From Aphelocoma coerulescens (Eukaryota; Chordata; Aves; Passeriformes; Corvidae), in NCBI RefSeq assembly GCF_041296385.1, contig NC_091015.1, positions 50,410,345 to 50,474,344 of the forward strand: a stretch of DNA of 64,000 bases. The letters run 5' to 3'. Shown here in pieces: positions 39,701-54,330 of this stretch. The translations under genes were made by a program, and so were the position numbers. How positions within the stretch are numbered: position 1 is the first letter of the stretch; every line of letters begins with the position of its first letter. The notes below the pieces were generated by a model. It saw nothing but the letters and a program-made list of their open reading frames with translations. It was not told the DNA's origin and did not search any database.

Positions 39701-42700
39701 CCAGAGAACTGTGGAACCAGGGAGCAGGGCTTTTAGCTGCCTGTTTTATTGCCATAGTTCCAGGTTACATATCCCGATCAGTAGCAGGATCGTTTGACAA
39801 TGAAGGCATAGCTATTTTTGCACTGCAGTTCACATACTATTTATGGGTAAGTAATTGCTGAGTCTTTTGCTTTGGAAAGGTTTTTTGGTTCCTCCTCCAA
39901 CCAAATGACTGATTTTTCTTAGAATCCATTGAATTCTTATTTTCCTCCCTCTCATCTTTCTTCCCCTTGGCTCTAGATTAGGCAAGTACTGAGAAGTCAC
40001 ATGATCTGAACAACTCCATAATCATGCTCTTTAGTTTGCTGTGTAAAAGCACTGTTCCACTGAAGTGTGTCCTATAGTAGTAATAAAAATGATGATGAGT
40101 CTATAAATCTAAAACAAACACAGGGATTGTTTTTCAGTTTTGAGGTATTAGTACTGTGTGCATCAAATTTTAGCCTCCTTATATAGCTGATGAAAAGCAG
40201 TAGACTAAAAAAGAAGTGCTTTGAATTGTCTTCTGGAAAAATTTTTGACTGTATGGAGGATCTGGGCTTTGACTTAAGTACCCAAATTAAATACTCAAAG
40301 CTGTCTACAGTCAGATATTAGTGTTACTTGTGTGCTTAAAGAAATAGTCTTATGTCTTTTAATTAGCCTGCTTGCAAAAGCAGCATGTCTGTCACTCCTT
40401 AATCTGTGTAGAGTTTCATCTGTAATGTAGTTTTACATGAAGGTGTTTAGGGAAGCTGGAGTTTTTCTGGGCTATTGAACCTACTTTGGAAATAACATAA
40501 ATAGCCTAACTATATTGTTAATTCAGCACAGACACTGTAGGGTACTGTCCCTTGTGTATTCTGGAATGCCTGTACTTTTCATTTAGCGTGGCTCCACATA
40601 AGCACATTGTCACTACAGCTTTCTCCATAATTTTGTCAAAGAGTTCTGGTTTTCATAAGCAGATGCATATTCACGAATATTTTAGCTTTAGAATATTTCA
40701 AACTTGGGATATAGTTGATAGGAATATAATGGAAAGAGAATTCAATTTTTTCATGACCAAGTGACTGGTGTTACTTAAATGCAGTTTTTTATAATATGGT
40801 TTTAGAATAGCTGCAGCTGGAAAGGTGTACTGTGTTTGATAACAATGATTGAAACAACCTATGTTGTTACTTCAGAATAACTGAGATATCCTAGCAGTTA
40901 TCTGTTCTCATGGAGTTCATGTTTAACTAAACTGCAGAGTGCAATAATGTTTGCATGAACTCTTATGGAATCAAATACATTATGTGGACAACTTCCTAGC
41001 TTTTCTTAATGTCTGTTCTTCATTCCTGTTTTTCCTCACCACAGTCACCCCCACCAGTTGCAGACAAATTCATGTTCCTGGGGCAATTTCTGGATCCTGC
41101 TAAACCTTTAGTAGTATCTGGATGCTCTCGTTAACCTTAAGTGAGTTTTTCAAAATTACAGAATAGCGCCTTTGTCTCTAATTGCAGATGAATTAAGGCA
41201 TGGATGGTCTTCACTTAGCATTGTAAACTGCTCTAATATCTCAGAGAAAGTAGCACAGAGGCATTGCAACTACCTTTCTACAACAGATCATAAGGCAGAG
41301 TGTTGGGCTTTATGCCTTTGCTAGAGAAATAGATCTGACTTTTGTGTGTGAAAGAATTGCATTTGTGTTATGATTTTATGGACAACAGTTCAGAAGCATA
41401 AAATATAACTTGATGCGGGTTAAAGAAGTTCTCTTGACAATTGTTTTGGAATGAAACTTTTGAATATTGTCCAGGATTTGTCATTCATAATACTCGGTTA
41501 TTTTTCCAGGTGAAGTCTGTGAAAACTGGGTCAGTCTTTTGGACAATCTGCTGCTGTCTATCCTACTTTTACATGGTAAGGCTTTTATATATATATATAA
41601 TAGCTGAACTATTTGAGTAGGACTTACATAATCCATATGTTAATGAAGAGAAGAAGGATATTTTAATCTTTGTTGGAGCCATAATATAAAATTACTGCTT
41701 CGTATTGTTATTAAAACCTTAAATATATGACTAAACAACTTAACATGTAAGTGTCAAGTATTTGAATAAACATGATTAAAACAATTTTTGAAAAAAATTT
41801 GAAATACAGTAGTTTTACTTATAAGTTTTTCTCATACTGTGAATAGGTGCTCTGATTCAGTTGGATTTTTATTTTGGTACAGATAAATTAAAGTATAATT
41901 TTGATATTTGTGTCTGTGTGTCATTACTATAATGCAATAATAATCATATTACATTTTTATAACTTTGAAAGCTATTTCTATGGGTATAATTATGCCATAA
42001 AGTAAAGCTTAGCACCAGAACTGATGAATGATTACAGTGTCATAATAAATGATCATAAATTTTCATTCTTGATCTGTGAAAATGGAGGCTAGTGCAGAGA
42101 TTTTCCTAAGGGCTAACAGAGGGGAGAAACAGCAGTAAAATTGAGGAGATAAAACTAGTAGAAAAATGAGGGGAATTGGTTTTCCCCCTTCTCTGTCTTC
42201 TGAAACCTTAGACTTGAAGAATTTTCCTCTTTGAATCAAACATCTTTTTTTTCCCCGGTAAACTTTTTGTGACTGTATGAAAAATAAATTATCCTTGAAA
42301 TAGCCAGTGGTGAGACAGCCAGGCTAATTGCTTGGTGACAGTTAAGACTGAGGTCTCAAATACTGCTTTTCTACCATCAGGTAACTAGGTTTGCAAGAAC
42401 AAGGAACTTCTGGATTGGTTTATGTGCCTTAAAGTACAAGGTTAATTCAAAGGTTGTCTGGTTGTTGTCTAATTTTCCTCTAGCTTTAATGTCCGTTTGG
42501 TTTCCTCGGAGACTTTTGCAGTTAATACAGGAAATAATAGCCCTTTGGTTGTCACCAAAGAGGCTAGGATAGCTATTTCTTTTTAAGAGTATATTTATTT
42601 CATTCCATTTCTCCTCCTTTTGCCACACTGCTAAATAGAGAGCCACTTCTTTATACGCAGCATTGTGGTTTATATAGTATTATAGTGAAAAGGTCCTGTA

Positions 42701-45700
42701 GCTTTGGTACATATTTAACTGCACAAAAGCTGCAAGTTTTTGAATTGTTATATTTATGTACCAGAGTATTTTTTTATATTGTGCCAATTTATTAGTAAGA
42801 TTCTCTAAAAGTGCCTTCATAAGCATACAGATAACAAATTAAATACTTCCACACATTTACTGCTGAAAAATCACACAATAACAAGTTCTTACAATCTTGG
42901 TGTGTGGGATTGTATGAGAATATGTGATCTAGTGTATGTATGGTATCAGAACTTATGAATCAATGTCATCATGACAATCAGTGCTTGACTTTAAATGTGG
43001 GGGGGGGAGGGGTGGGCTGGTTTTTTCCTTTCAAGTGCTATCAGCTCATGAAAATTTCAGATTTGTCTGTAGGTTAGCTTCAGATCTCAGTGATTAGATG
43101 ATAGAATTTTATTCCTTGTATCTACTTCATCCCACATAGGTGATGGCTTTCCCTATATTGTATTTCCCTTTTGGAAAGAATTTTGTTGAGTTGCCCATCT
43201 AGGTATTTTACTTAGGTAAATTTTTAGGACAAAGGATAATTGTACTATTTGTTATATTGTAATAATTCATCTTTCTCTGGTGGAATTAGTCATTTTCAGT
43301 GTAAGCTGGAAGTTAAATCACAATTTTGAGGTAGTAGGAGTCAGTCCTTAAATGGGAAGTTTGGGGAACAGCTTCTTGAAAGGCAGATGGATATTGCGTG
43401 AACTGACAAATCTTTCTTGATAACTAAATCTGCTTTATAATATATGCCTAACTCACTGTGGTAATTTGACTCGTAGCCTTCATTACATTCAATATAGAGA
43501 AGGTTGTTTTTTCCTTGGATTATATTTTTAGCCTTTATCTTATTTCATCAGCTTCTGCTTCATACAGCTTTTTATGACAAGGAGGTAAAATAAAAGGAAG
43601 TTTTAAATCGAAGCAATCCTGTAGGAGTAATAGCGTGTCTCCACTCTTTTTGCCAATCTACGAGAATGCCTCAGTCTTGTTTGAAAAGTTCCAAAGTGCA
43701 TCTTTAGTATAATTTTCAGACCTTAGATTTGGTTTCATATTTTGATAGTTAGGGATGCAGGTCTCTGGTCCATGCAAACTGTTTGTGACCTGCTTCATTC
43801 AAACCTTTCCCTAGATGTGACAGTGTTCTAACTACATGTTTGAACTCTATTCTATCTTACTTGTCTTCATACAGTGTTTGCTTCCATTAAATAAACTTGC
43901 TTGTGTAAACCATGATACTCCATACTAGTAATTAGGTAATAAGATTTTGATAATCTGAAATGAGTTACTAGAAAACTTAGATTATTTTATTCTACTTGTT
44001 CCACATTGTCTGAATTGCTCACGTCAAATTTTGAAATGCTGGGTTTTGTAGTATTAGTGTCAAAAGACATAATACTTGGCCTCATGCTTTTTTTAGAATC
44101 TGTTCTATTGAACATAGTAATTTGGGTTTCTTTTTGGATTCTAGGGCTTCAAAAATATCTACATGAATCTAAACCCTAAAGTGCAATTAAAGTGAAAACC
44201 ACATTAGCTACTGCACGCTAAAAATGAAGATCTGGGGTAGGCATGGTGCACATGGGAGAAGTCTAGACTGTAATTTGACAAGAGAACATGTTAAAATACA
44301 GATTGTCTAGTCAAAATGAGCCCTTCTAAATATGTTAGAAATTTAGATAACGCATTGTAATGATACCTCATTAAATCCTTACCTAAACCAGCAATCAGTG
44401 ATCTGTTAATAACATTTGTAGTATTTCAGTTCTAAGTATACCATAACAGTCCTTCTCAACAGCTCGTTGCCACAGGTTTGCAATATCTATAATATTGTTG
44501 TATATCATTCCACAGTGCTCAGTCCTGCTTTCATGTGCATCCATACCCTTCCTTTTGTTTGTTTCCTTACATTGCAACCTGCGCTGGCTGTTCTGGTCCC
44601 GGAGTTCTGCTCCTGGAGGTGTACCTTGCTCCCTTTCTCCTCTCTGCCTGGAAATAGTATTCCCTGTCTCCAGCAAAAAGTGCAGAGCATGGTGCTAAGT
44701 TTGTCAAAATATTAGGTTTTGGATCCTACATGAGATCATAGAATATCCTGAGATGGAAGGGACCCATGAAGATCATCAAAGTCCAAGTCACGGTCCTACA
44801 GATCCTACTGCTGCCTTGTGTTGCAGCCTTCACTATTGGGAAAAGCCTCCAGCATCACATTCTTCTTTGGCAGTATGATCAGATTAACGTGGAAGGAGGA
44901 GATCCAGGAAGGGTAGCCTAGGAAATCCATCAGCCCATTTCAAACACTTTTAATATGTGCATTTTGTTGTGGTCTGTTTTTCTTTTATAATATATATTGA
45001 GTAGGATTTTGGTGGTAGTAGTAGTAGTTTTTGACTGCTCATGTAGATGGGCTTTGTGTTTTCTTGCTAGACCATCAAGTTGTCTAAATCCAGCATTGGC
45101 TGTCGTAAGAATTTGCAGATATTTTCAGATCTAATTTCCTGTTCTATTTGTTGTAGGTCTCTGCATGGGGTGGTTATGTTTTCATCATCAACCTTATTCC
45201 ACTGCATGTGTTTGTTCTGTTGCTGATGCAGAGATACAGCAGGAGGGTCTACATTGGTAAGTTCTGTTCATTGCAAATTCATTCTCAAATACTTGAACAT
45301 GAGATACAAAATTATTGTAGTGATGTGTTTTGTATCAAGCGAGTGTTAAGTAATTGCATATCAGATTTATTTGTCTTAATTTGGTTACTGAGTATAGTCA
45401 GTTATTTTCTACAACATGGAAATAAGGAGTTGAAACATAGTCACACTTCCAAAATTTCATATATGGTAGCTGCTAATTAATTTTCTCCTTTCTAGTGTGT
45501 GGGAAAGAAAAATGGGTGGTTTGATGTAAAAGAACCCTGTTAATATCTTTTAAATATGTATTACATGTGTGCCTTTAGTAATGTTTTATATTTTTGGTTT
45601 TTCCAGCTATGTAAAACAATTGGTGATTTTAAAAGTTGTACAGCAGATATTATGTAAACATATAGTAAAAGACGTAGGAAATTTTAAGCAGCCATGTAAG

Positions 45701-48700
45701 TTTTAGATCACTGAGACAAGGCGTGCACAGTAAGAGTCTGTCCACTCCATGGGAATCCTTAAAATTTTATTGGATTAATTGGTCAGCCTTCCTTTCAGTT
45801 TCAGGAATGTGTGAATAGGGATCCTAGGAGCCTAACTTTTAAATTGATTTTCTTACATTTAAATACTCTGTAATCTGTTTTTACAGACACTTTACCAATA
45901 AAATCAGTAAGCCATGATGTAGGTGTGTGAATGAAATAATTGGTAAGCAGTTCAGGTATTCAGAGATTTATAAGTTAGCTGGAACGTTTTTAATGTGAAG
46001 CCTTTGCAATAGGTAGTTGAAGAACATAATGTAAGCTGAAGCATAATCACAAGGCGTTTCTTATTTATAAATATATTTTCATTACTCATTTCAATACTGT
46101 TTTATCTTTGTATTTTTAATTATTTAATGCTTTTTTTAGTGCCTGCTAGAGAAATTACTTCATGTACCTATGTGTGAACCATTATATACCACAATAATTG
46201 CTAAATTTACTCAAGTTAAGTTTTGAATTTTTTTATCAAAACTATAAATATTGCTTCCATACTTTTTTGTTACTCTGAGAATTGAGAATTGGAAATTCAT
46301 TAAAATTAAAAAAAGAGAGAAAGAAAAAGCTCTAGCCCATCTTTAATTTTTAATGTTAGTATTACTTAACTTCTTCATTAACTACTTCTTCCTCACTTAA
46401 GGGGAAAGTAATTTATCTTGTTTTGCTTTTAAAATTGTTTTATTGAATATTTTCATTTTCTGATTTCTATGAATTAGGCAAGAGAAAATTAAATCAACTA
46501 CTTATGAAATCCTGAAGCAGTGTGGTAGCCAGAAACAGACTAAGTGCTCTTGCTTCTTCAGCTTTCAGTGAACTTGTCTTTGTACTCATGTGGAGAAAAT
46601 AGTATTGCATGTTCATAGGAATTAAAGGGTTTGGCAGATGTTTGTTTTGCAAATAGCTACAGTGTTTTGAGATGTTATTGCCCTTGAGCAGTGAGGGATG
46701 TGTGCTGCCATGGAGTTGTCAGAATGAAAATGTGGTAACTGCTCTGCTGTTTCATTGCAACTGCTGTCTTAATTTAAGTTTTCATGGGAAGCCCTAGAGA
46801 AGTCTGTACCTCTCACATTACTATGTCATTTCTAGGTTTGTTTAACAGGATGTTTTTGTAACACAGGTAAGAATGTTCAAGCACTTCTGAGGGGGACTTC
46901 AAGTGTGCTTCGCCTCCAAATTATTCAGATAGGGAGAAGAGTTTACAAAAGCTCCTTGCAACAGGGAGAATAAGATATTTGGGGAGTTTCTGTGAGATGC
47001 AGTTGCTACTGTGCCTGCAGCAGTCTCATAATTCTTAAAAAACTACCCATGTGCAGCTAAAACTTTTGAAAAATATTGTCAGCTGACAATAGCTAGTAAA
47101 ACTTATATTCTTTTTACTATTATGGAGAATTTTGGGGGTTTTAATCTCAAGATCAGTGGCTTAAATTTATTTTAAACTAGCATGAGCCATTTTATAAAGG
47201 CTGTGTTAAGTTTGATCCAACATAACATAAATGTATAGAACAGTATTTGGCAGAACCAAATTTTTAAAAATAGTAGTGGTTTCCTGGTATATATATTTTT
47301 ATATGGGTGTTCATACACCAAGGAGAAGGTTAATGGGACATGATTGATGTATCTGGGAGTGTAATTTCAGAATCATGTAATGAGTAAAAATTTCCAGAAT
47401 GTGAAGGTTTTGCCAATTTTAAAATATTTTAGGACTGGAAGGCAGATGACTTTATCAGCCAGATAGCTTCTGACCCATTAGGCATCAATAGTGATGATGC
47501 TACTTACATTTGAAAGCTCAAGCTGTGCTTTTATTTTTTCGTCTTGACAATGGCCAGTGCCTTTCATTCAGATCCTCTAGTTTAATCATTATGAACAAGT
47601 GCTTACAATTCCAGTGTATTAGCAGAGAGGGGAATAACCTCTTTATTCAGATACAGCAACCATTGATATTATTTTCTATTATTGTACTTGTAGTCTCTCT
47701 TTAGTTTCTCATATGATTTTACATTTGGAAGTGTATAGATTTGTCATGATTGCACACTTCAATTTTTTTTTCATACATTTTTTTCAGGTTCAGTATAATT
47801 ATCAGAATATTTAATAAAACACTTGAGGATCTTCCAGAATTTAAAACTTAATTTCAATAATTGCTTGTTCTGTGTCTTGGGTTTTACCATTCAAATGGTG
47901 AACAGACATGTATTTATATCAACTACTTCAGTATTCTAAAATTTCAGATTGAGTGTTTATTTCTGGTGACTGTAATCCATTAATTGAAATTATGTGGCCA
48001 GTATACTCTCTGGAGAAGCTTTTCAGTAGGTCCTTCCTGTGTTTGTGTGGTGTATAGCAAATTAAATTCTTTGTAAGATGACTATGTCCACAATAGGTCA
48101 GAATGTTTTTGTTCTGGACTTGGTCAAAGTTAAAACAATAAGAACAGCATGCAGGAATCAAAATGACTTCTTGTTTTTGCAAAGACTATGCAAACTGTAG
48201 AATATAAAGGAGCATGAAAGTTTGTGATGATGTATCACCCTGATGTTTCTAAGTTCCTAGGAAAATTGTAGTATTGTGTAAATTGCCTTTTTTTAAAATC
48301 TTTTTAGTACCAGGCAATATGTAGCTTTTTGAAAGAAGTGGGAATAGAGGATTGGGGTGGGGGTGGGCAGTGCACATAGCAAGTGTAGCAGTTAAAAATG
48401 ATGATTTACAGTGGCCTAACAAGTGTGAAATGTAGTGATTTATGCCAATCATTGAACTTCCACAGGATGGCAGTGTTGTAACAGTTGCTTGGTACAGTAA
48501 ATGATTTATGTTGTAGTGAATTCTTCAAAAATTGAGCTTCCTTCAAGAAAAATGTATTTCAGTGGCTTAAGAGGGCATAGATCAGTAGCTAGGCCAAGCT
48601 GTGCAATACAGGTGCTTGAAATAATAAACCAAGTGCCTGGAAATACCATCCCTGTCACTTCTGACTGGTTTGGAACTCAGGCAGTGCACTGGGAGCATAA

Positions 48701-51700
48701 TCCCTCAGCGAGACCACATAGGTGCTGTGGAAATGACACCACTTCTCAATGATGCACTCCCCAGAACTGATCTCATGGAGATTAGTAAGGGATTATAGGA
48801 GAACAGGGATGTCATCATAAGATCCAGGCTATAGCCTTAAAAATCTGAAATGTGGATTATTGCTGTTTGCCACTGAGGAACTTCATTTTGACTTGAAGTT
48901 GGCTGGTTACTTCAAATGTAATCAGCCTTATGGCTTTTCAGATTTAGTATTTCTATCTTCCCCTCCCATCTCTTCTTCACACTGTAATATTGAGGGCCAA
49001 AACCTCTTTCAAAATAATGTATATGAATGTTAATGCATATGCAATAAGAATTCATGTTATTAATACTAATGTTAATATTAATTATGCTCTTGACCTCTGT
49101 TTTCTGGGGGGATTATAAATCCCCAGAGTTGATACAGATCTATCAATAGATATGCTTAGTATTAATTGTTTATTCTATTGCTGTTCAGCGTCTTGCATTC
49201 CCTCTGCTCTTGTTAAAAAAAGAACAATGGTGCCTGTTTGCATTTTCTAAATAAGTAGCAGATTCTTAAATGTTTTGCTTTTTTGAGGTCTGGTCCCTTC
49301 AATTTCTCCTCATGAAGAAAGCTTCCCTTGTCACTTGTTATTTGAGAGCTCTTTACACATCCATGACTCTCAAAAACAACATGGGAAGAGAAAACTTTTT
49401 TCAAGCTGGAGAATCTTAGGTAAATGGCTTATTTTCCTAGGAGTAGAGAAAACAGTGCAATTAGAAAGAACAATAGTCTGCTACATCCACTAAAATTGGA
49501 TGCAATAGACAGCTTTATTCCAGTCAAAGAAGAAAAAAGTAATTAGAATGGCTGAAATATTTAGCATAGTACAGTTCTGTTTTGGTGTCACTGCAGTTAG
49601 GGGAGAAGATGGACTTTGCTGTGGAGCCAATGCTTTTTCAAACTTGTATTAATTTTGTTCCCATCTTTTTCTTCCCCTCTCCTCACATATTTCTTTCCTA
49701 GCATATAGCACTTTCTACATTGTGGGGTTAATATTATCGATGCAGATACCTTTTGTGGGATTTCAGCCAATTAGAACAAGTGAACACATGGCAGCTGCAG
49801 GTAAGAAAATTAAACTTCTGCATCCAACAGCCTGCTTTAACACAGGAAAACCTCAAACTCTTGCGGCTTTGTTTCCTTGTGTTAAAAAGAACACAGGCTA
49901 ACAAAGCAAATTGTTAAAGAAAGAGGTACAATTTAGTGTCTGTAGGGAAGTCTTCTTTCCAATTGACACATTATCCTCTTTTTGTGTGAGCTAATGGTGG
50001 TAAAATGCTTCCATAAGACTGGATCAGTTAGCATTCTGACAGGCACTTACTTTACACATGGATAATCTCTGCTGGTTTCCAATACAATGTTGCCGTCAAG
50101 CATTGTACAATTGAAACATTCCTTATTGGTAACACAGCTTTTAGTGAGCAATTTGGTTTCAGAGTTGATAGTCTTCTGTAATTTTTCAAAGCAGATTAAA
50201 CTACTTAAATTACTAATCAGGAGGGTGGTTTTTAAATAACTGATTTCAGTCTTGTTTGGGTTTTTTTGATTACTTTAAATTGATTTTTCAGTAGTTGTTG
50301 GCAGTCAGACATCTTGATTTCTTGAAGCAGTAACCTCTGCTAACACTGAGTTTAATTGCATGTACTATCTGTGTGATATAGTTCAGTTTGTTAGCTTCCC
50401 CAGGTTTTTTCTTACTTTTAGTCACTTACCGAAATGTATTTGAGACAGTGATGGGACCATCATTAAAATTTAACTCAAAAATACTTTCAAAATGGAGACT
50501 TCTTTCCAACAAACTGAATGAACATAATGGAAAAAGAAAAAAATTACCAAGCCTTATTTGGATTCTGAAGAATTTTACATTTATTTAGTGAATAGAATTT
50601 TTGTCTTTCTCTAGGAGTTCAAAACTAGTGGATTTCATCGTGTACTTGAATTCTTTGTTAATTTGAAGAAAGACCATACACTTGTTTTGTTGTATTTCTC
50701 TGCCAGCTAGCATTGAATTTTCACTTTTGAAAGGATTCATCAGTGAATTGATCTGATTATATATCTTGAAATGAATAATAACTGAAATACCATGTCCAAG
50801 TTCTGGGTGTAATGTTAAACTCTGAACAGCGTTTTTGAGGGTGTCAGGTGCTTCACCAGTGAATTCTGATGTTTCAACACTAACTTTATATAATTCAGTT
50901 GACTTAATAGTTGTTGGCTTGGTTTTCTCTTTCATTAAGTCCTCCTGTGTTGTTCAGTAGCTTAGTTTCCATGTATTTCTATATTAGTATTGTGTGTTGC
51001 CTCAACTCTATCTCTTAATTTTTCACCGCATCTAGCTAGGTATGTTAATCTGTATTTTTGTCATAATCATTGCAATCTGGTTTTCAGGTGATTTTCTCCT
51101 TTAGAATATTTTCTCTCATTGGAAGCTTGTGTTTCTGCAAGAAAGTGTCATCCCTGTATTATGTATTAAAGATTATTTGTCAGAAAGTGATGTTATACTA
51201 GTTTCTGGATGTTAGGGTGTACCTTATGTTTATTTTTCCAATTCAAATATAGGCAAATATGCTGATTGCTTTAACAGCTGTTACTGCTTTTGAGCATTTA
51301 AACAAGAACTTTCCTCTTTCCATAGGTGTTTTTGCACTGCTGCAGGCTTATGCGTTTTTGCAGTATCTGAGAGACAGATTAACAAAGCAAGAATTTCAGA
51401 CATTGTTCTTCTTGGGTGTCTCATTAGCTGCTGGTACTGTATTCCTGAGTGTCATCTATTTGACATACACAGGTAAATAAATGTGAAACTCATTTACCTT
51501 TAGAGCATGTAAGCCAGATGATCAACATTTGGTTTTGCCTAAAGTAGTTGTTTTAACGTTTTAGACTATTTAATAGCAGTTTTATTTTTGTTACTTATGA
51601 TACCATTAGTCCAGAAGAATCCTTAGCAGCTCTGTTCAAAGTCTTCTAAAACATGATGGTTTGATTTGCTTTTCCATGCATATGAGCAAGTCCTTAGCAA

Positions 51701-54276
51701 AGTTTTCAGACTGGCATATCAAAACAAAAATTGGCTTCTAATCTCAGCATGCAGCCAAATATGTATTCTGTTGCAGTTCCTAGGAAGTGTTGATTTAATC
51801 TTCTGAATTCACTGATCGGTATCCCTGCTTCATCAGCTGGAACAGGCCTCGTTCCCTGAGCTTCTGATAGGCTGTGCGAATTGGGCTCCTGATCACCTCA
51901 CAGCACTCTGATCTCTCTTGATTTTCTTAATAATCCTCCTTCAGCAGAGAGTGCCCACATCTGGACCTTGTATCGCAGGTGCAGCATCTGGAAGAATGGG
52001 GTTCAGATTTTGGACTGAAGTCCTGCCTGCCGCAGGGGATGTCAGCCACTCTTTTCAATGTAGCACAGTTCCTTTTGGCCTCTGGGATATTTTTACTTTT
52101 TATGAGCCACCAGTTGGACCCTGATCCACTGTGTACTACCTTGAGCTTGTCAGGACAGCCAGTTTTCAACCAGTCAAATAATGGACCATTTGTCGTGTCC
52201 ATTCTCCTGCAGCAATAAATGAGAAATGAGGAAAATGGTTCAGAAAAACATTTATCGATATATTTCAGGAGGCTGTGCTCCGTGGTCTTTTCAGCAGCTC
52301 AGGTTACTGGCCTGCAGCTTCCTGCGTATAACTTCCTGCCTTGCCTAGAGGTGCAGCAGTAGCCAATTCCCAGGCATCAGGCACCCTTATCACCCAGGTG
52401 ACGATGGTGGGTAGCTCTCATGTTAGCCAACTCTTCCAGCACCCTCAGGTGAATGGTGTCTACATCCAGAGAAGATCATAACCAGTAGTTCCCTGTGTGC
52501 TGACACCTCCTTCTCCATGTGCGTGCAGTGGATTGGGAGCAAGCTTTTCATCTGAGGACTGAAGGGAAAAATATGTCTCATACTAGAACATTAACCACAA
52601 TATTTAAATGTCTAAATTAGACACTAAACTAAACCCTTCAGTCAGATTATACTAATTTTGCATGTAAGATAGATGGAAGACTTACTGAGTCATGCAAAAA
52701 AACTTGGGTAATAATAAAAGGATTTAACCTTCTCTTACTTCACCTTGTCTGTATCTGTCTTTAGGAGGAGCTGAAACACTTGCAAGGAAAGTGGAAATAA
52801 AAATTTAAGAATCATCTAATAACTTTTAGTAATAATTTTATCTTTCATCTAATAACTACGCTGTTTCTTTTCATCTTATCATATTCAAGTTACCTAAAAG
52901 CCTTGTTTTATAAAATAGTTTGTAAAGCTTATCAGCATGTCTAATAGCAGCTTTTATATTCCATGCCACGTGTAGATTCACCAGGAGAGAAATAAAAGGA
53001 AACCATAGTTTCATTTAGTGTTTGTGTTTTGGCTATAGAGTGTTCCCAGTTTCCTGCTCTGACATTTCAGAAAAATGAAATACCTTCTTATCAATTATGT
53101 TTTCTTTTTCTCATACTCCTTCACAGAATATAGTTTGCTATCTGTCATATTCTTTGAGAAATATTTAATATTGTATTGCTTTGACTTTTGGAAGTGTGCA
53201 TGTCTTGATACTCAGATTGTACTTAACAAGTACAATGTGATCCTGTAAGTGTGTTTTAAACTAGCTTGCTTCATGGTTGGTAGATTTTATAGCCTGCCTA
53301 ATGCAGTAGGTATGGTTCAAATATATTACAAGTTCAATGAAAATTTCTCTGGGTTTGTGTTATAACTGGAGGGAGTAGAAAAATTATTGCATTTAAAAAC
53401 TTAGGCAGCAAAAAGGTTTTTCTTCCCCCTTCTCTTTTCAGGTTATATTGCTCCATGGAGTGGCAGATTTTATTCATTGTGGGACACTGGGTAAGTAAGG
53501 ATATAAGATTTAGATATTGGTAGCATTTTACTGAAAACTAAGAACCACTTACCCTCCTCATCCCCAAATCCATTTAGTATTTCAGTCAAGGAGAATCAGT
53601 TATCTGAAGAAAGTATTTGTAGTTGCTGTTTCATGATCTTCACAACCATTTCACTAACTGGTCTATGAAATGTCTTGCTTCTTTGCAAGTCTTTGAATAT
53701 GTAATGATATGTTTTTTTCTGTATGCGTATGTCAACATAAAACAACTGAAAGCTGTGCCGACACTTGAGTACACATTTAAAAATTACCAAGAGCCATAGA
53801 GTATTGTCACTGTGCAACATTGCACAAAATTACGAAATGTTGCACATATGATCTTGCATGTTGCCTTTATATTACATTCAAACATCTGTTTTGTGTATGT
53901 GGATGTCTACTCTGAAGATTCTGTTTTACTAATGTGTGTTTTCACAGGTAAAAATCTTGTTAATCTTTTGTTTTAGTTAACCTTTAAAAATACAATGTTG
54001 GATTCTTTAATTAGCCTAGAGAATAGGAATAAAATGGGAAGTATTTTTCTCAGATAAATATTTTAAGATGAAATTCAGTTGGTAGATTTTTTTTTTTTAA
54101 GATTAAGAGCAAGGATAGAAGAACTTCAAACTTTGTGCAGTTCAGGCTTTTTCAGGCTCCAAAACCCAGCTCATAGAGGATTCTGGCCCAGCTCTGTAAT
54201 AAATGTAGCAGAACAGATGTCAGTAAAGAAGCCTCAGATTTACTTGAGGAATATATAGATGTTGTTCTTTGCCTGT

Positions 54277-54330
<54 letters not shown>

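Noticed and set aside
45208..45480. A 90-codon + strand frame starting inside exon 5
   Set aside because: Read-through of exon 5 into intron 5; similarity stops at the GTAAGT donor.
50585..50935. A 116-codon minus-strand frame in intron 6
   Set aside because: No recognisable family and no splice or promoter context; chance open frame.
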